A stretch of 42,883 nucleotides of DNA from RPQK01 sp041946865 (GTDB taxonomy: Bacteria; Acidobacteriota; UBA6911; RPQK01): positions 1-42,883 of the forward strand of contig JBHGBF010000013.1 of NCBI GenBank assembly GCA_041946865.1, in the 5' to 3' direction. Shown in pieces: positions 16,066-25,518 of the stretch; positions within the stretch are counted from its first letter, which is position 1; the number at the start of each line of letters is the position of its first letter. Under the pieces are notes generated by a model. The model was not told the origin of the DNA. It saw only the letters and a list, made by a program, of their open reading frames with translations, and did not search any database. Position numbers and translations under genes: made by a program.

Positions 16066-18836
16066 AGCAAGGATCGGGACGTCGGACTTTTCTTAAACAA
16101 GTGGCAGCGGCGGGATCGTTGGGTTTTGTCAACGCCGGCAACCAATCAGGCATCCTGGAAGCCGGTCAGACCGGACAGCCGCCAAACGACACCAGGGCAA
16201 GGGGAGCAATCTCGTTCCCCAGGGTCCTTACCGGGGATCAGTTAGCCATGGTGGCTTTCCCTCTGGGGGGTATCGGCACCGGTTCGATATGCCTGGGTGG
16301 GCGCGGCCAGTTAAGGGACTGGGAAATTTTCAACCGGCCGGAAAAAGGCCGGTTTCCGACCTACACCTTTCCCACCATCTGGGCGAAAACGGAGGGCTCG
16401 GAACCGGTAACACGCGTACTGGAATCCAAGCTCCTTCCGCCCTATGAGGGCCGATCAGGGGCCGGTTGGAGAAACGCTCCTGGTCTTCCTCGCCTGGATG
16501 GCGCGGTCTTTACCGGAGAATTCCCGTTTGCGAGGATCGATTTCCAAGACCATGCTCTACCGGTCGATGTCAGGTTGGAAGCGTTTAATCCATTCATTCC
16601 TCTCGATCCCGAGGCCTCCGGTATCCCGATCGCCGTTCTGCGCTACCAGGTCAAAAACCCCGGCCCTCGAAAGATGTCCGTGGCCATCGCCTTCAACCTG
16701 GACAACCCGGTGGGAAAAGCCGGGAGGATCAACGAATACCGGGAGGGTCATGGTGTCAAGGGCCTGTTCATGGCTAACCCTTCCCTCGATCCTCTTGACC
16801 CGGACTTCGGGAACTTCGCCCTGGCGGTTACGGCAGAGTCAGGCGCTGTCAGCCATCTCGTCCGTTGGGGGGATTTTGCCTGGGCTCTGGCGCTGGAGGA
16901 TTTTTGGAAAGACATGCTCGGGGACGGACTGGTGGGCGACGACCCGCATCTGTCCAAATCCCTTAATAGCGCGCAAAAGGGTGACGGTCAAAGACACGTG
17001 GTGGGCTCCCTTTGCGCTCTTCAAACGATCTTGCCCGGGGAAGAGAAACAGTTTACCTACTTTCTAACCTGGCATTTCCCGAATCGCACGCCCGAACGAT
17101 GTGGCTGGTACTCGCCGGAGGGAGAAGAAAAGACCATCATCGGGAACTACTACTGCGCGCGTTTTACCGATGCGTGGGATGTTCTGGCCCGGACCCTGCC
17201 TCAACTTGGGGAACTGGAGAAGAAGAGTCGGATTTTCTACGAAAGCCTGAGGATGTCGACTCTCCCCGGCGCAGTGCTCGACGCGGCCTTGGCCAATCTC
17301 ACGACCCTCAAGACGAACACCTGCTTTCGGACAAAGGACGGGCGCTTCCACGGCTTTGAAGGCTGTGCCGAGAAGGGGTGTTGTCCGGGAAGCTGCACCC
17401 ATGTCTGGAACTACGAATCCGCCTTGCCTCACCTCTTCCCGTCTCTCTCTCGATCCTTGCTTGATTCCTGGTTCGGCTTCTCGACCGATGAACAGGGACT
17501 GATGGATTTCCGCTATTACCTTCCCTACGGCAAGAAGAGGTTTGGACATGCTGCTGCTGATGGGCAGATGGGAAGTCTGGTCAGGTTGTACCTGGACTGG
17601 CAATTGACGGGCGATTTGGAGTGGCTGCGGCAGGTCTGGCCCAAAGCAAAGAAGGCGCTTGAATTCGCGTGGATCAAAGGAGGCTGGGACGAGGATCAGG
17701 ACGGGATGATGGAGGGTTGCCAGCACAACACATACGACGTGGCCTTTTTCGGTCCCAACCCGTTCTCGGGGGTGATTTACCTCGCCGCCCTGCGAGCCGG
17801 TGAAGAGATAGCGCAGGCGCTCGGTGACAACTCGAGCGCCGCTCGCTACCGCCAGCTCTTTGAAAGCGGCAGCCGGCTACTCGATTCCAGTATCTTCAAC
17901 GGCGAGTACTACATACAGAAGATTCAGGGCCGGCCTGAATCCGAAATCGCAAAGGGCCTGATGATCTTCGAGACGGATCCGGATCTGCCCGACACTGCGG
18001 CTTTCGCGGACACCCGCGATCCCTTCAACCAAATGGGGGAAGGATGCCTTTCCGACCAGCTGTTAGGGCAAAGCCTGGCCCATGTGGCCGGTGTGGGACA
18101 CTTGCTCGACCGTGGCAAGATCCACTCGGCGCTTGACTCAATCTACCGTTACTGTTTCCGACGAGACCTGAGTGAGCACCAGGGCGTGCTGAGAATCTAC
18201 GCGCTTAACGATGACGCCGGGGTTGTGATCTGCGACTACAAGGCGTGCGGCCGTCCCGCTCCCAAGAAGCCGTTCTTCTTCTACAGCGAGGTGTGGAGCG
18301 GTATCGAATATCAATTGGCCGCGCACATGTTTTTTGAAGGGAAGTACAGAGAGGCGCTGGAGATTGTTACTGCGGTTCGTAACCGTCATGACGGGATACG
18401 GCGAAATCCGTGGGACGAACCCGAATGCGGCCATCACTATGCCAGGGCGCTCGCCTCCTGGTCCTGTATTCTCGCGCTTTCCGGATTCAGGTATCACGCC
18501 CCGGAGTCGATGATCTCGCTGGAGCCCAGAATGCCCGCCAACCCTGTGGTCGGCTTCTGGTCGGCGGCCAGCGGGTGGGGTTCCTATGTACAGAAGATCT
18601 CGGGGACAAGCGTCGAAATCGAGGTCTGGACGCGTCACGGGCGCCTGGCCTGCCAGAAAATTGCCTTGGGCTCGGCCGTGTCGCCGACGCTGGCTTCGGT
18701 TTCGGCATTCCTGGATGACGAGAAGATAGCGGCGAGTCTTTCGAGAGAAGGTCCAAGAGCCACCGTCCAGTTCGATCGAAAGGTGGATATCTCGGCAGAA
18801 AAGACCCTGAGCGTGCGGTTGTCGAAGGCGCGTTGA
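16062..18836 (+). CDS. GH116-family beta-glycosidase (non-lysosomal glucosylceramidase-like), Tat-exported
   Basis: This 924-residue protein starts with GTG 16062, overlapping the peptidase stop by four bases, with an internal GGAGAAGG ribosome-binding site. The signal is of twin-arginine type (GRRTFLKQVAAAGSLGF). The N-terminal domain shows the GH116 signature FPLGGIGTGSICLGGRG, and the large alpha/alpha-barrel domain follows from about residue 390. Candidate catalytic acids are Glu452 in VWNYESALPHLFPSL (nucleophile region) and Asp559 in NTYDVAFFGP (acid/base region). These assignments rest on motif resemblance, and their spacing is shorter than in characterised members. The family includes glucosylceramidase GBA2 and bacterial beta-glucosidases and xylosidases. 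Coupling to an exported peptidase, and a ceramidase-like gene in the neighbouring block, make glycolipid cleavage possible. A plant or microbial beta-glucoside is the main alternative. Confidence 0.88.
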   Translation: MKQGSGRRTFLKQVAAAGSLGFVNAGNQSGILEAGQTGQPPNDTRARGAISFPRVLTGDQLAMVAFPLGGIGTGSICLGGRGQLRDWEIFNRPEKGRFPTYTFPTIWAKTEGSEPVTRVLESKLLPPYEGRSGAGWRNAPGLPRLDGAVFTGEFPFARIDFQDHALPVDVRLEAFNPFIPLDPEASGIPIAVLRYQVKNPGPRKMSVAIAFNLDNPVGKAGRINEYREGHGVKGLFMANPSLDPLDPDFGNFALAVTAESGAVSHLVRWGDFAWALALEDFWKDMLGDGLVGDDPHLSKSLNSAQKGDGQRHVVGSLCALQTILPGEEKQFTYFLTWHFPNRTPERCGWYSPEGEEKTIIGNYYCARFTDAWDVLARTLPQLGELEKKSRIFYESLRMSTLPGAVLDAALANLTTLKTNTCFRTKDGRFHGFEGCAEKGCCPGSCTHVWNYESALPHLFPSLSRSLLDSWFGFSTDEQGLMDFRYYLPYGKKRFGHAAADGQMGSLVRLYLDWQLTGDLEWLRQVWPKAKKALEFAWIKGGWDEDQDGMMEGCQHNTYDVAFFGPNPFSGVIYLAALRAGEEIAQALGDNSSAARYRQLFESGSRLLDSSIFNGEYYIQKIQGRPESEIAKGLMIFETDPDLPDTAAFADTRDPFNQMGEGCLSDQLLGQSLAHVAGVGHLLDRGKIHSALDSIYRYCFRRDLSEHQGVLRIYALNDDAGVVICDYKACGRPAPKKPFFFYSEVWSGIEYQLAAHMFFEGKYREALEIVTAVRNRHDGIRRNPWDEPECGHHYARALASWSCILALSGFRYHAPESMISLEPRMPANPVVGFWSAASGWGSYVQKISGTSVEIEVWTRHGRLACQKIALGSAVSPTLASVSAFLDDEKIAASLSREGPRATVQFDRKVDISAEKTLSVRLSKAR

Positions 18837-18875
18837 GGGCGTTTTTTCTGTTCGCCAGGTCAAAACGGAGGCTAT

Positions 18876-19775
18876 GTGAGAGTCGCAGACAAAGTCAATT
18901 TCCCGGGTCGTAAGCCGGGCAGTTGCCACGTCCCCGCAGGGTTTCGGTACCACCGACCAAGCTCGCTACCCCACTGCCGCAAAATGGTTGTGCTCGCGGC
19001 GCTGGCACTGTTACTTGTTCCCTGCCTGGCCGCCTGGCCGGGGCAGGGAACGGAGGAGCGAAAGTACGAGGTCATTGAAACGGTGGCCCCGGACGGGTTC
19101 CGGAGCCCCGCTGTTTTGGAGTTTCCAAAGGGCCCCGGGCCCTTTCCGGGTGTTGTCGCTGTGCACTGGGGGATGGGGGGGCAGACGGCAGAAATCATCC
19201 AGAAAATGGTCAACACCGGTCGGGCGCCGTCCAGAGAGCTGGTGCGACAGGGATACGCGGTGCTTACCTGCGATTACCGTCATGCTTCCCACATCGACAA
19301 GGAGGTCGACGACACGATCGCTGCTTATGAATTCCTCCGCAACCACCCCCGGGTCATTAAGGATAGAGTCGCTCTGTGCGGCACCTCCCACGGCGCCGTC
19401 TGTTCCATCTACGCCGGAATGCGGGTGCAGCCGGCCTGCATCGTGGCGGAGGAAGGCGCTACTGACCTGGCTTACCGTTACGAGAAGGTCTACGAACTGG
19501 TTAGGGCGCACGAAGGGCCGCTGAAGGGGAATCTGAAGCTCGACAGGGAACTCTGGGACGAGCTGGCGACCAGGCTGGGGGGAACGCCGTCCGAAGTCCC
19601 TGATGCTTATCGCAAAGCCTCAGCCCATGCTCGGGCGAACGAAATCCGCTCTCCGATCCTGATTGTAGCGGGTGACGGCGAGTACTTGCCCCACGCGCTG
19701 CAAATGTACGCCGCCCTGCTCAAAGCCAAGAAAGAATGCGGGCTCGCGCTTTTCCAGGTGAAGGGCCGGAATTGA
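18876..19775 (+). CDS. Dienelactone-hydrolase-like alpha/beta hydrolase, probably C-terminally truncated
   Basis: The start is GTG 18876 with CGGAGG 4 nt upstream. ATG 18984 is an alternative that would place a signal peptide (VVLAALALLLVPCLAAW) right at the N-terminus. The protein has 299 residues with the oxyanion region VVAVHWGMGG, the nucleophile elbow GTSHGA and the acid strand ILIVAGDGEYLP. The next strand, which should carry the catalytic His (typically GRNHGW or GxGHG), ends at VKGRN followed immediately by TGA 19773-19775. After this stop the same frame continues L-W-G-F-D-P-P, which looks like the missing tail. I suspect a recent nonsense or indel mutation in the last exposed loop, or a sequencing error. 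As read, the triad lacks its His. It is 39 nt downstream of the GH116 gene and likely in its operon. Confidence 0.75.
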   Translation: MRVADKVNFPGRKPGSCHVPAGFRYHRPSSLPHCRKMVVLAALALLLVPCLAAWPGQGTEERKYEVIETVAPDGFRSPAVLEFPKGPGPFPGVVAVHWGMGGQTAEIIQKMVNTGRAPSRELVRQGYAVLTCDYRHASHIDKEVDDTIAAYEFLRNHPRVIKDRVALCGTSHGAVCSIYAGMRVQPACIVAEEGATDLAYRYEKVYELVRAHEGPLKGNLKLDRELWDELATRLGGTPSEVPDAYRKASAHARANEIRSPILIVAGDGEYLPHALQMYAALLKAKKECGLALFQVKGRN

Positions 19776-19858
19776 CTGTGGGGATTCGATCCACCGAAAA
19801 CACTAAAAAGGCCCGGGAGAAAACCCCATGACTTCAACAATCATGCCGGCGCAGACTC

Positions 19859-19870
19859 TGCTAGCTATCA
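19859..19870. promoter_or_regulatory. Putative GntR-type operator TGCTAGCTATCA upstream of the TonB receptor
   Basis: This is an exact copy of the 12-mer at 13732-13743, placed about 69 nt upstream of the -35 of the TonB-receptor promoter. It overlaps no convincing gene, although it lies beyond the alpha/beta-hydrolase stop. The distance from the promoter would suit activation or upstream repression by looping. Confidence 0.55.
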
Positions 19871-19908
19871 CCGCTTTCCACGCCGCCGGTGGTCTGGGCG
19901 GCCGTGTC

Positions 19909-19968
19909 ATCGATGTTAACATCGGTTGTTGACATTCGTTGACAGCTTTCGCCTAGCACCCATATTAT
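19909..19968 (+). promoter_or_regulatory. Sigma-70-like promoter with ATCGATGTTAACA box for the TonB receptor
   Basis: A -35 TTGACA (19939-19944) and -10 TATTAT (19963-19968) are separated by 18 nt, about 100 nt before ATG 20071. A second TTGACA at 19929-19934 lacks a matching -10. The ATCGATGTTAACA box (GTTAAC at 19915-19920) lies 18 nt upstream of the functional -35. That is about one helical turn further than in the two other genes carrying the box, where the gap is 6-7 nt. The constant face of the helix suggests a protein contacting RNA polymerase. Confidence 0.72.
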
Positions 19969-20070
19969 GGGGCTGCGCATCCCAGGCGATCTATTCCAAC
20001 ACGGTTGCGGAGGCACGATCGAGTTGTCGGCGCGTCCGCCTCGGACCCTTTTTGCAAGGAGGAGATCACT

Positions 20071-23000
20071 ATGTACAAGCCCAACTACCGTAAATGTTTC
20101 CCCACTTTGGGAATCACGGTTTCCGGCTGGGGACGACGGAGCAGTCTGGTTCTGGCGCTGCTGCTCGTCGGAGGGATCATCGTAACTCCGGCCTGCGCAC
20201 AGGACTCCGGCCTGCAGGGTTACGTCAGCGACGAAAGCCAGGCCTTTATACCCGGCGCCGAGGTCGTCGTGACCAATACCGAGACCAGGGTAGCTCATAC
20301 GTCTATTACCAGTGACGTAGGGTTCTACAGCTTTCCGTTTCTCAAGGAGGGCCGTTACCAGGTTCGTTGCAGTATGCCCGGCTTTACCACCCAGCAGACC
20401 GAGCTGACGATCGAACTGGGCCAGTTGGTCCAGATGAATTTCAACCTGAAAGTCGGGGAAGTGACCCAGGTTGTCGACGTAGTGGCCGAAGCGGAGCGTA
20501 TCCAGCAGAAGGCCCAGGATGTCGGGCAGGTCATCGGTGAGAAGCGCATTCGGGAACTGCCCTTGAATGGCCGAAATTACCTGCAGTTGGCTGGCCTATC
20601 GGCGGGAGTGGCGCCGGCTGCAGGGCCGGGCGGCTCGCACCGAACGGCTGGAGCGGGCGGCTTTGTGAGTGTAGGCAACCAGGTCGCCCAAAACAATATT
20701 CGTCTGGACGGCGCCGATATCACTTCCCGAACCAGTCGGGGTCAACTCGGGTTTGAGGCGCAGGCCGTCGTTCCGAACCTCGATGCCCTCTCCGAGTTCA
20801 AGGTCATCACTAACAACGTCTCGGCCGAGTACGGTTACCGGCAGGGCGCGCAAGTCCTGGTGTCTACCAAGTCGGGAACCAACGAGTTCCACGGAACGCT
20901 GTTTGAGTATCATCGCAACAGCGCCTTGGCGGCCAACGACTTCTTCTTCAACAGGGACAGCAACCCGGGTGCGACCGGACAGAAAAGTCCTCAGTACATC
21001 CGGAACGAGTATGGCGCCACCTTCGGTGGGCCAATAATCCGGGATAAGACCTTTTTCTTCGGCAGCTATCAAGGTCGAAAGACCCGGATCGGCCGTACGA
21101 CCACAGCCACGGTGCCGACGGCGGAAATTCGGCAGGGCGACTTCTCGCAATGGATCACCCAGCACCGGAACATCTACGACCCCTTGACTGTGACCGGTTC
21201 GGGAGCGGCTGCCAAACGGCAACAGTTTCCCAACAACCGGATCCCAGCTGAGCGCATCGATCCCATCGCCAGGAAGATCATCGATCTGTATCCCCTGCCG
21301 AATATTCCGGGTAGAGAGAACGAAAACAACAACTACACGGTGGTGCCTGGAAACCGTGGTGACCAGAGTTCCTATGACGTCCGGATCGACCATTACCTGA
21401 ACGACGCGCATCGGCTCTTCGGTCGGTACTCCCTGAGGGATCAGCTCAACTCCAACCCCGGCCCGTTTGAATACGAAGGCGCCGCCCTCGGCGGCGATAT
21501 TACCGACATCCTGTCTCACAACATGGCGGTCAACTATAACGCCACCTTGCGGCCCAACATTGCAAACGAGGTCAAGGTCGGATGGACCTGGATGGACACG
21601 GCGCTGGACATCCCTGAGAAGGAGAATCTGAACGCGAAGTTCGGAATCAAGGGCGCTGTCGGGAGCGATTTTGGGCAGCACGATCTGGGGCTTGCCCAGT
21701 TCGCGCCCGCAGGATTCACGACCTTTGGGTCCTATTGCTGCTGGCCCAACGATGACGAGCTCAAGATTATCGACGTTGCCGACAACCTTTTGTGGGAGCT
21801 GAGCAACCACAGCTTCAAATTCGGGGGGCAGTTTCAACATCTGAAGAAAAAGTCGTTGTCGGCCCGTAATAACCGAGGCACATTCAACTTCAGCGGCGTC
21901 TACACTGCAGAAATCCCGTACAGCGCCCCCAGCCGAAACGTCACCGGCAACGGGATGGCGGACTTCCTCTTGGGGTGGGCCGACAGCGGGGCATCAGCCA
22001 GCCCGGCCGGCGAAACTAATGTGGTGAACTACTACGGCGCCTATTTCCAGGACGACTGGAGAATCTCGCCGCGTCTCACCGTCAACGTGGGACTCCGTTG
22101 GGAGTTTTTTGACGGTCCTTACTACCCGGATGCCGACAACCAGCTGCTGAGCCGTCCGGTGTTTGAGAATGATCCCAACTATTTAGCGTTCCAGGATGAC
22201 ATCTCGCCCACCATTCAGGCGAAATTCCTGGGCTATGAGTTTCCCACGGAAGGCGATACTGGAGGCAATCGGGACCTGAACAATTTTGCGCCTCGACTGG
22301 GGATCACTTACCGATTGGCGAAGCAGACGGTGCTGCGGGTCGGCGGAGGCATTTTCTACGGGTACTTCAACTACATGGGCATTGAGGATGCCCGGTTCAC
22401 TGCCCAGGCGCCCCGGGTCCGGGCCATTGGCTTTAGTCCGAATTATCTTGAGCCGAACGTGACCCTGCAGGCGGGTTTGCCGCCCTTGCCGCCGCCCAAC
22501 GACCCGACTACGCTGATACCGAACGACACGCTTACGGTGATTCCGCGGGACCTCTACAATCCCTACAGTTCTCAGTGGTTTCTGGACATCCAGCACATGC
22601 TGCCCGCCGACATCCTGTTGACCGTTGGCTACACTGGCAACAAAGGCACCCGGTTAGGGACCGGGACCCCGCGGATACTGGTGGCGCCGCTCACGCCTGA
22701 TCCCGTTACCCCTCAGTTTAATCGACGCCGGTGGAGCGAGCCGGTCCTCGTCAGCATGTACAAGAATGACGCCAACTCGATCTACAATGCCATGATTGTT
22801 AAGGCGGAAAGGCGTTTGAGCAGCGGGTTTACCTTCCTGAACGCCTTTACCTGGTCAAAGAACATCGACTACGGGGTCGAGCTTCTTGCCACCGGGGGTG
22901 GGGGGAGGGCTTCACACCTGAACAAGGATCGCTGGATGGACCGCGCCCGATCTTACATGGACCGCGAGTTCATGAATAACTTCAGTGCCTTGTGGGAATT

Positions 23001-23502
23001 ACCTTTCGGCAAGAACCGAAGGTGGCTTGGCGGTAACAGCATTCTCAACCATATCGTCGGCGGTTGGCAGGTGGGTGCGATACTGGCAATGCAGACGGGT
23101 CAGCCGATCGGGCACAATGTGCAGGGTATGACCTATAACAACTGGGGGGTCCATCGCGGCGACCAGGTGGGAGAGCCGAATTTGCCGAGAGGCGAGCGAT
23201 CCGTCGATCGCTGGTTCAACACGGAATTTGCGGTTGCCGCCCAGCCTGGGGTATACGGAAACGTGGGACGTAATGTGATAATCGGTCCCGGTTGGATCAA
23301 CCTCGATTTCCTGGCTTCTAAGGAATTCCCGATGCCGTGGAAGGAGCACAGCCTTCAGTTCCGGTTCGAGGCCTTCAACTTCACCAACACGCCTCATTTC
23401 GGGGCGCCTGTTACCGCTGTGGCGACGGCGGACGCCGGAAGAATCAACGCGACGAACGGCGACCCCCGATTGATCCAGATGGCCTTGCGCTACGTCTTCT
23501 AG
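20071..23502 (+). CDS. TonB-dependent outer-membrane receptor, acidobacterial Oar-like type
   Basis: This 1143-residue protein starts at ATG 20071, 7 nt after AGGAGG. Its long signal peptide contains SLVLALLLVGGIIVTPACAQ (about residues 26-45). A carboxypeptidase-regulatory-like Ig domain follows (QGYVSDESQAFIPGAEVVV to about residue 130), then the plug with the very typical IRELPLNGRNYLQLAGLSAG and EYGYRQGAQVLVSTKSGTN segments. A large 22-strand-type beta-barrel ends in ALRYVF, with the terminal Phe needed for BAM assembly. Such receptors import large ligands, often glycans, with TonB/ExbBD energy; no tonB gene is in the window. Two candidate regulatory sites lie upstream. I infer that it imports the product or substrate of the neighbouring hydrolases. 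The ligand cannot be read from the sequence. Confidence 0.93.
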   Translation: MYKPNYRKCFPTLGITVSGWGRRSSLVLALLLVGGIIVTPACAQDSGLQGYVSDESQAFIPGAEVVVTNTETRVAHTSITSDVGFYSFPFLKEGRYQVRCSMPGFTTQQTELTIELGQLVQMNFNLKVGEVTQVVDVVAEAERIQQKAQDVGQVIGEKRIRELPLNGRNYLQLAGLSAGVAPAAGPGGSHRTAGAGGFVSVGNQVAQNNIRLDGADITSRTSRGQLGFEAQAVVPNLDALSEFKVITNNVSAEYGYRQGAQVLVSTKSGTNEFHGTLFEYHRNSALAANDFFFNRDSNPGATGQKSPQYIRNEYGATFGGPIIRDKTFFFGSYQGRKTRIGRTTTATVPTAEIRQGDFSQWITQHRNIYDPLTVTGSGAAAKRQQFPNNRIPAERIDPIARKIIDLYPLPNIPGRENENNNYTVVPGNRGDQSSYDVRIDHYLNDAHRLFGRYSLRDQLNSNPGPFEYEGAALGGDITDILSHNMAVNYNATLRPNIANEVKVGWTWMDTALDIPEKENLNAKFGIKGAVGSDFGQHDLGLAQFAPAGFTTFGSYCCWPNDDELKIIDVADNLLWELSNHSFKFGGQFQHLKKKSLSARNNRGTFNFSGVYTAEIPYSAPSRNVTGNGMADFLLGWADSGASASPAGETNVVNYYGAYFQDDWRISPRLTVNVGLRWEFFDGPYYPDADNQLLSRPVFENDPNYLAFQDDISPTIQAKFLGYEFPTEGDTGGNRDLNNFAPRLGITYRLAKQTVLRVGGGIFYGYFNYMGIEDARFTAQAPRVRAIGFSPNYLEPNVTLQAGLPPLPPPNDPTTLIPNDTLTVIPRDLYNPYSSQWFLDIQHMLPADILLTVGYTGNKGTRLGTGTPRILVAPLTPDPVTPQFNRRRWSEPVLVSMYKNDANSIYNAMIVKAERRLSSGFTFLNAFTWSKNIDYGVELLATGGGGRASHLNKDRWMDRARSYMDREFMNNFSALWELPFGKNRRWLGGNSILNHIVGGWQVGAILAMQTGQPIGHNVQGMTYNNWGVHRGDQVGEPNLPRGERSVDRWFNTEFAVAAQPGVYGNVGRNVIIGPGWINLDFLASKEFPMPWKEHSLQFRFEAFNFTNTPHFGAPVTAVATADAGRINATNGDPRLIQMALRYVF

Positions 23503-23533
23503 TCCGCAGGTAACCGCTTTGGGAGTGCGGGCA

Positions 23534-23564
23534 CGGTAAGGGCCCCTTCAGGGGGCCCTTACCG
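23534..23564. terminator. GC-rich hairpin after the TonB receptor gene
   Basis: Arms 23534-23546 and 23552-23564 pair perfectly over 13 bp (CGGTAAGGGCCCC) with a 5-nt loop, 31 nt after the receptor stop. No T-run follows, so it is a weak intrinsic terminator at best. It may protect the mRNA 3' end. It is preceded by a fragment of an A-family repeat. Confidence 0.6.
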
Positions 23565-23606
23565 GGCATAAGCGCTAAAATAAGAAGGCAATTGCAGAAA
23601 TTTGCG

Positions 23607-23683
23607 ACGGCCTTCGTAGGGTGGGTTTCGAATCCGCACCGCGCTTTGCGGTGCGGATTCGAAACCCACCCTACGAAGGCCGT
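23607..23683. repeat. B-family palindrome with 36-bp perfect arms
   Basis: Arms 23607-23642 and 23648-23683 are perfectly complementary around a 5-nt GCTTT loop and contain the B core GTAGGGTGGGTTTCGAATCC. It lies between the convergent receptor (ends 23502) and symporter (ends 23790) genes, where it could end transcription from both sides. The rest of the gap (23684-23789) shows only a short tandem GGAAAAT. Confidence 0.93.
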
Positions 23684-23789
23684 TACCTGATTTTTAGCTC
23701 TGAACAATGGAAAATGGAAAATGCTTTTGCCTTTGCGATCCCCTTTTCCCTTCTACGAAGGAGCGCTTATGCCCCGTTGAGGCCATCGG

Positions 23790-25355
23790 CTACCAGAGCG
23801 AGGCATACAGAATAACGTAGGCCAGGATAAGCACCATGGCCCAGGTTCTCTCCGAGGTGGTCCATCTGTGGTGCTTGTCGGTCGGCGGCAAATTGAGCAG
23901 TTCCGGATGCCAACAGGGCAAGTCGCTTGGGCGGACCTCTTTCCTTCCGAAGAGTCTGGAGTGGACGACCAGGAATGCCAGCATGCCCAGCGCTGCCAAG
24001 CCGGCAATGTTGAAGGCGTTGACCTGGGGGAATAACTCGCGGCGAACGAAAACCAGCGCCAGCATGGGAAAGCCGAGGAGAAGGGTGTAGAAAGCTGCGC
24101 TGGCGGTGGCCCGTTTCCACAGTATCCCGGCCAGAAAAACAACCGCGATGGGGGCTGAAAAGAACACCCAACATTCCTGAAAATAGGCGAACACCAGCTC
24201 AAATCGTTGCACCACCGGCGTCCAGAGTGCCCCAACCAGCAAAATGGCCAGGCCGGAATAGCGTCCCACCCGAATCATTTGCCGATCCGATGCGGAAGCA
24301 TTAACGAACCTTTGATAAAGGTTAATTGTAATTATGGAAGCGGAGGAGCTGACCAGAGAGGCGATCGTCGACAGTACTGCGCCGGTCAGGGCCGCAAAGA
24401 CGACACCCCGCAGACCGGCCGGAACCAACCGGGACACCACGTAGGGGTATGCCTGGTCGGCGACCTCCAGCGAGGGATTCAGCGCATATCCGATCATGCC
24501 GGGGAAGGTCACCGCCAGGGCCAGGGGAAGGCCCAGGAACGATGCGAAGATGACTCCCATACGGGCATCCCATTGCGTTCGCGATGCCAGGCAGCGCTGG
24601 TTTATGTACTGGTTGGTGCAGTAATAGAAGATATTGGTGCAGAAAGCCAAAGCCAGGATCGCGGTCCACGGAAGCTCCGGGTGCGAGGCGGGGAGCATCA
24701 AATGCGCGCGATCCCCTGATCCGAGAATCTCGCTCATACCACCTGGGACGGCCAGTACCCCCAGCACGAAAACCAGGACGCCGCCGCCCAGAAGAATCCC
24801 GCCGTTCAGCAGGTCGGTCCAAACCACCGAGGTGAGGCCCCCGTAGATGGTATAGGCGCCCGCAATCGCCGCGAGCACCCAAATCGCCGACCATTTGTCG
24901 AAGCCAAAAAGAACTTCTATCGCGAACCCGCCCAGATACAACACCCCAGCCAGGTTGATGAAGGCGTAACTCAACACCAGGAGAATAGCGAAAAGCGTAC
25001 GGCAACGATCGTCATAACGACAAGCCAGGTACTCTGGAATCGTCAGAATCCGTAGACGGAGAAAGACGGGAATGAATATAAAGGCCAGGACCAATTGCGC
25101 TATGAAATTGGCCCATTCCCAGTTGGCTACCGCCAGCCCGTAGCGGTAAGCAAATCCGACCTCGCCCAGGAACTGTTCGGTGCTGATGCTGGCTGCGATG
25201 ATGGAAAACCCGATCGCAAACCAAGGAATTCGGTTTCCAGCCAGAAAGTACTCGTCGACCGTGGCCTCCTGCTTCCTGCCGACCCAGAATCCCACTCCGA
25301 CGACGGCTACCAGAAAGCTCAGGAAAATGATGATATCGATACTGGTCAGTTCCAT
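23790..25355 (-). CDS. Sodium:solute symporter (SSS family)
   Basis: This 521-residue inner-membrane transporter starts at ATG 25353-25355 (MELTSIDIIIFLSFLVAVVG). An upstream extension to 25409 adds only hydrophilic residues. It has 13-14 hydrophobic segments, the SSS hallmark VDEYFLAGNRIPWFAIGFS in the first loop, IIAASISTEQFLG in TM2 and the GLTSVVWTDLL segment. The family couples Na+ uptake to import of sugars, sialic acid, amino acids or vitamins. This protein resembles the sugar/polyol branch (YTIYGGLTSVVWTD), though substrate cannot be fixed. It is divergent from the CehA-ABC operon, sharing a 163-nt control region with a TAGCTA operator at 25420-25431. It may import a monomer released by the locus's hydrolases, alongside the ABC transporter. 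Confidence 0.9.
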   Translation of the reverse strand: MELTSIDIIIFLSFLVAVVGVGFWVGRKQEATVDEYFLAGNRIPWFAIGFSIIAASISTEQFLGEVGFAYRYGLAVANWEWANFIAQLVLAFIFIPVFLRLRILTIPEYLACRYDDRCRTLFAILLVLSYAFINLAGVLYLGGFAIEVLFGFDKWSAIWVLAAIAGAYTIYGGLTSVVWTDLLNGGILLGGGVLVFVLGVLAVPGGMSEILGSGDRAHLMLPASHPELPWTAILALAFCTNIFYYCTNQYINQRCLASRTQWDARMGVIFASFLGLPLALAVTFPGMIGYALNPSLEVADQAYPYVVSRLVPAGLRGVVFAALTGAVLSTIASLVSSSASIITINLYQRFVNASASDRQMIRVGRYSGLAILLVGALWTPVVQRFELVFAYFQECWVFFSAPIAVVFLAGILWKRATASAAFYTLLLGFPMLALVFVRRELFPQVNAFNIAGLAALGMLAFLVVHSRLFGRKEVRPSDLPCWHPELLNLPPTDKHHRWTTSERTWAMVLILAYVILYASLW

Positions 25356-25419
25356 AATTGCGTCCGAGAAACCCCGAGATTCTGGCGCGAGCCGCTGCCT
25401 GCCTGTCAAGTGGTTGCGC

Positions 25420-25431
25420 TGTTAGCTATCA
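25420..25431. promoter_or_regulatory. Putative GntR-type operator TGTTAGCTATCA in a divergent control region
   Basis: This site differs from the copies at 13732 and 19859 by one base (C to T at position 3). It lies 65 nt before the symporter start and 88 nt before the CehA-type gene start, well placed to control both divergent transcripts. Confidence 0.55.
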
Positions 25432-25518
25432 TCGCCTTTTGGGCTTTTGTATTGCGGTTCGGCCGCTTGCTGGTTCACTCTGTAAGGTGCAGCAAGGATT
25501 TGATAAGGACAACAGACC

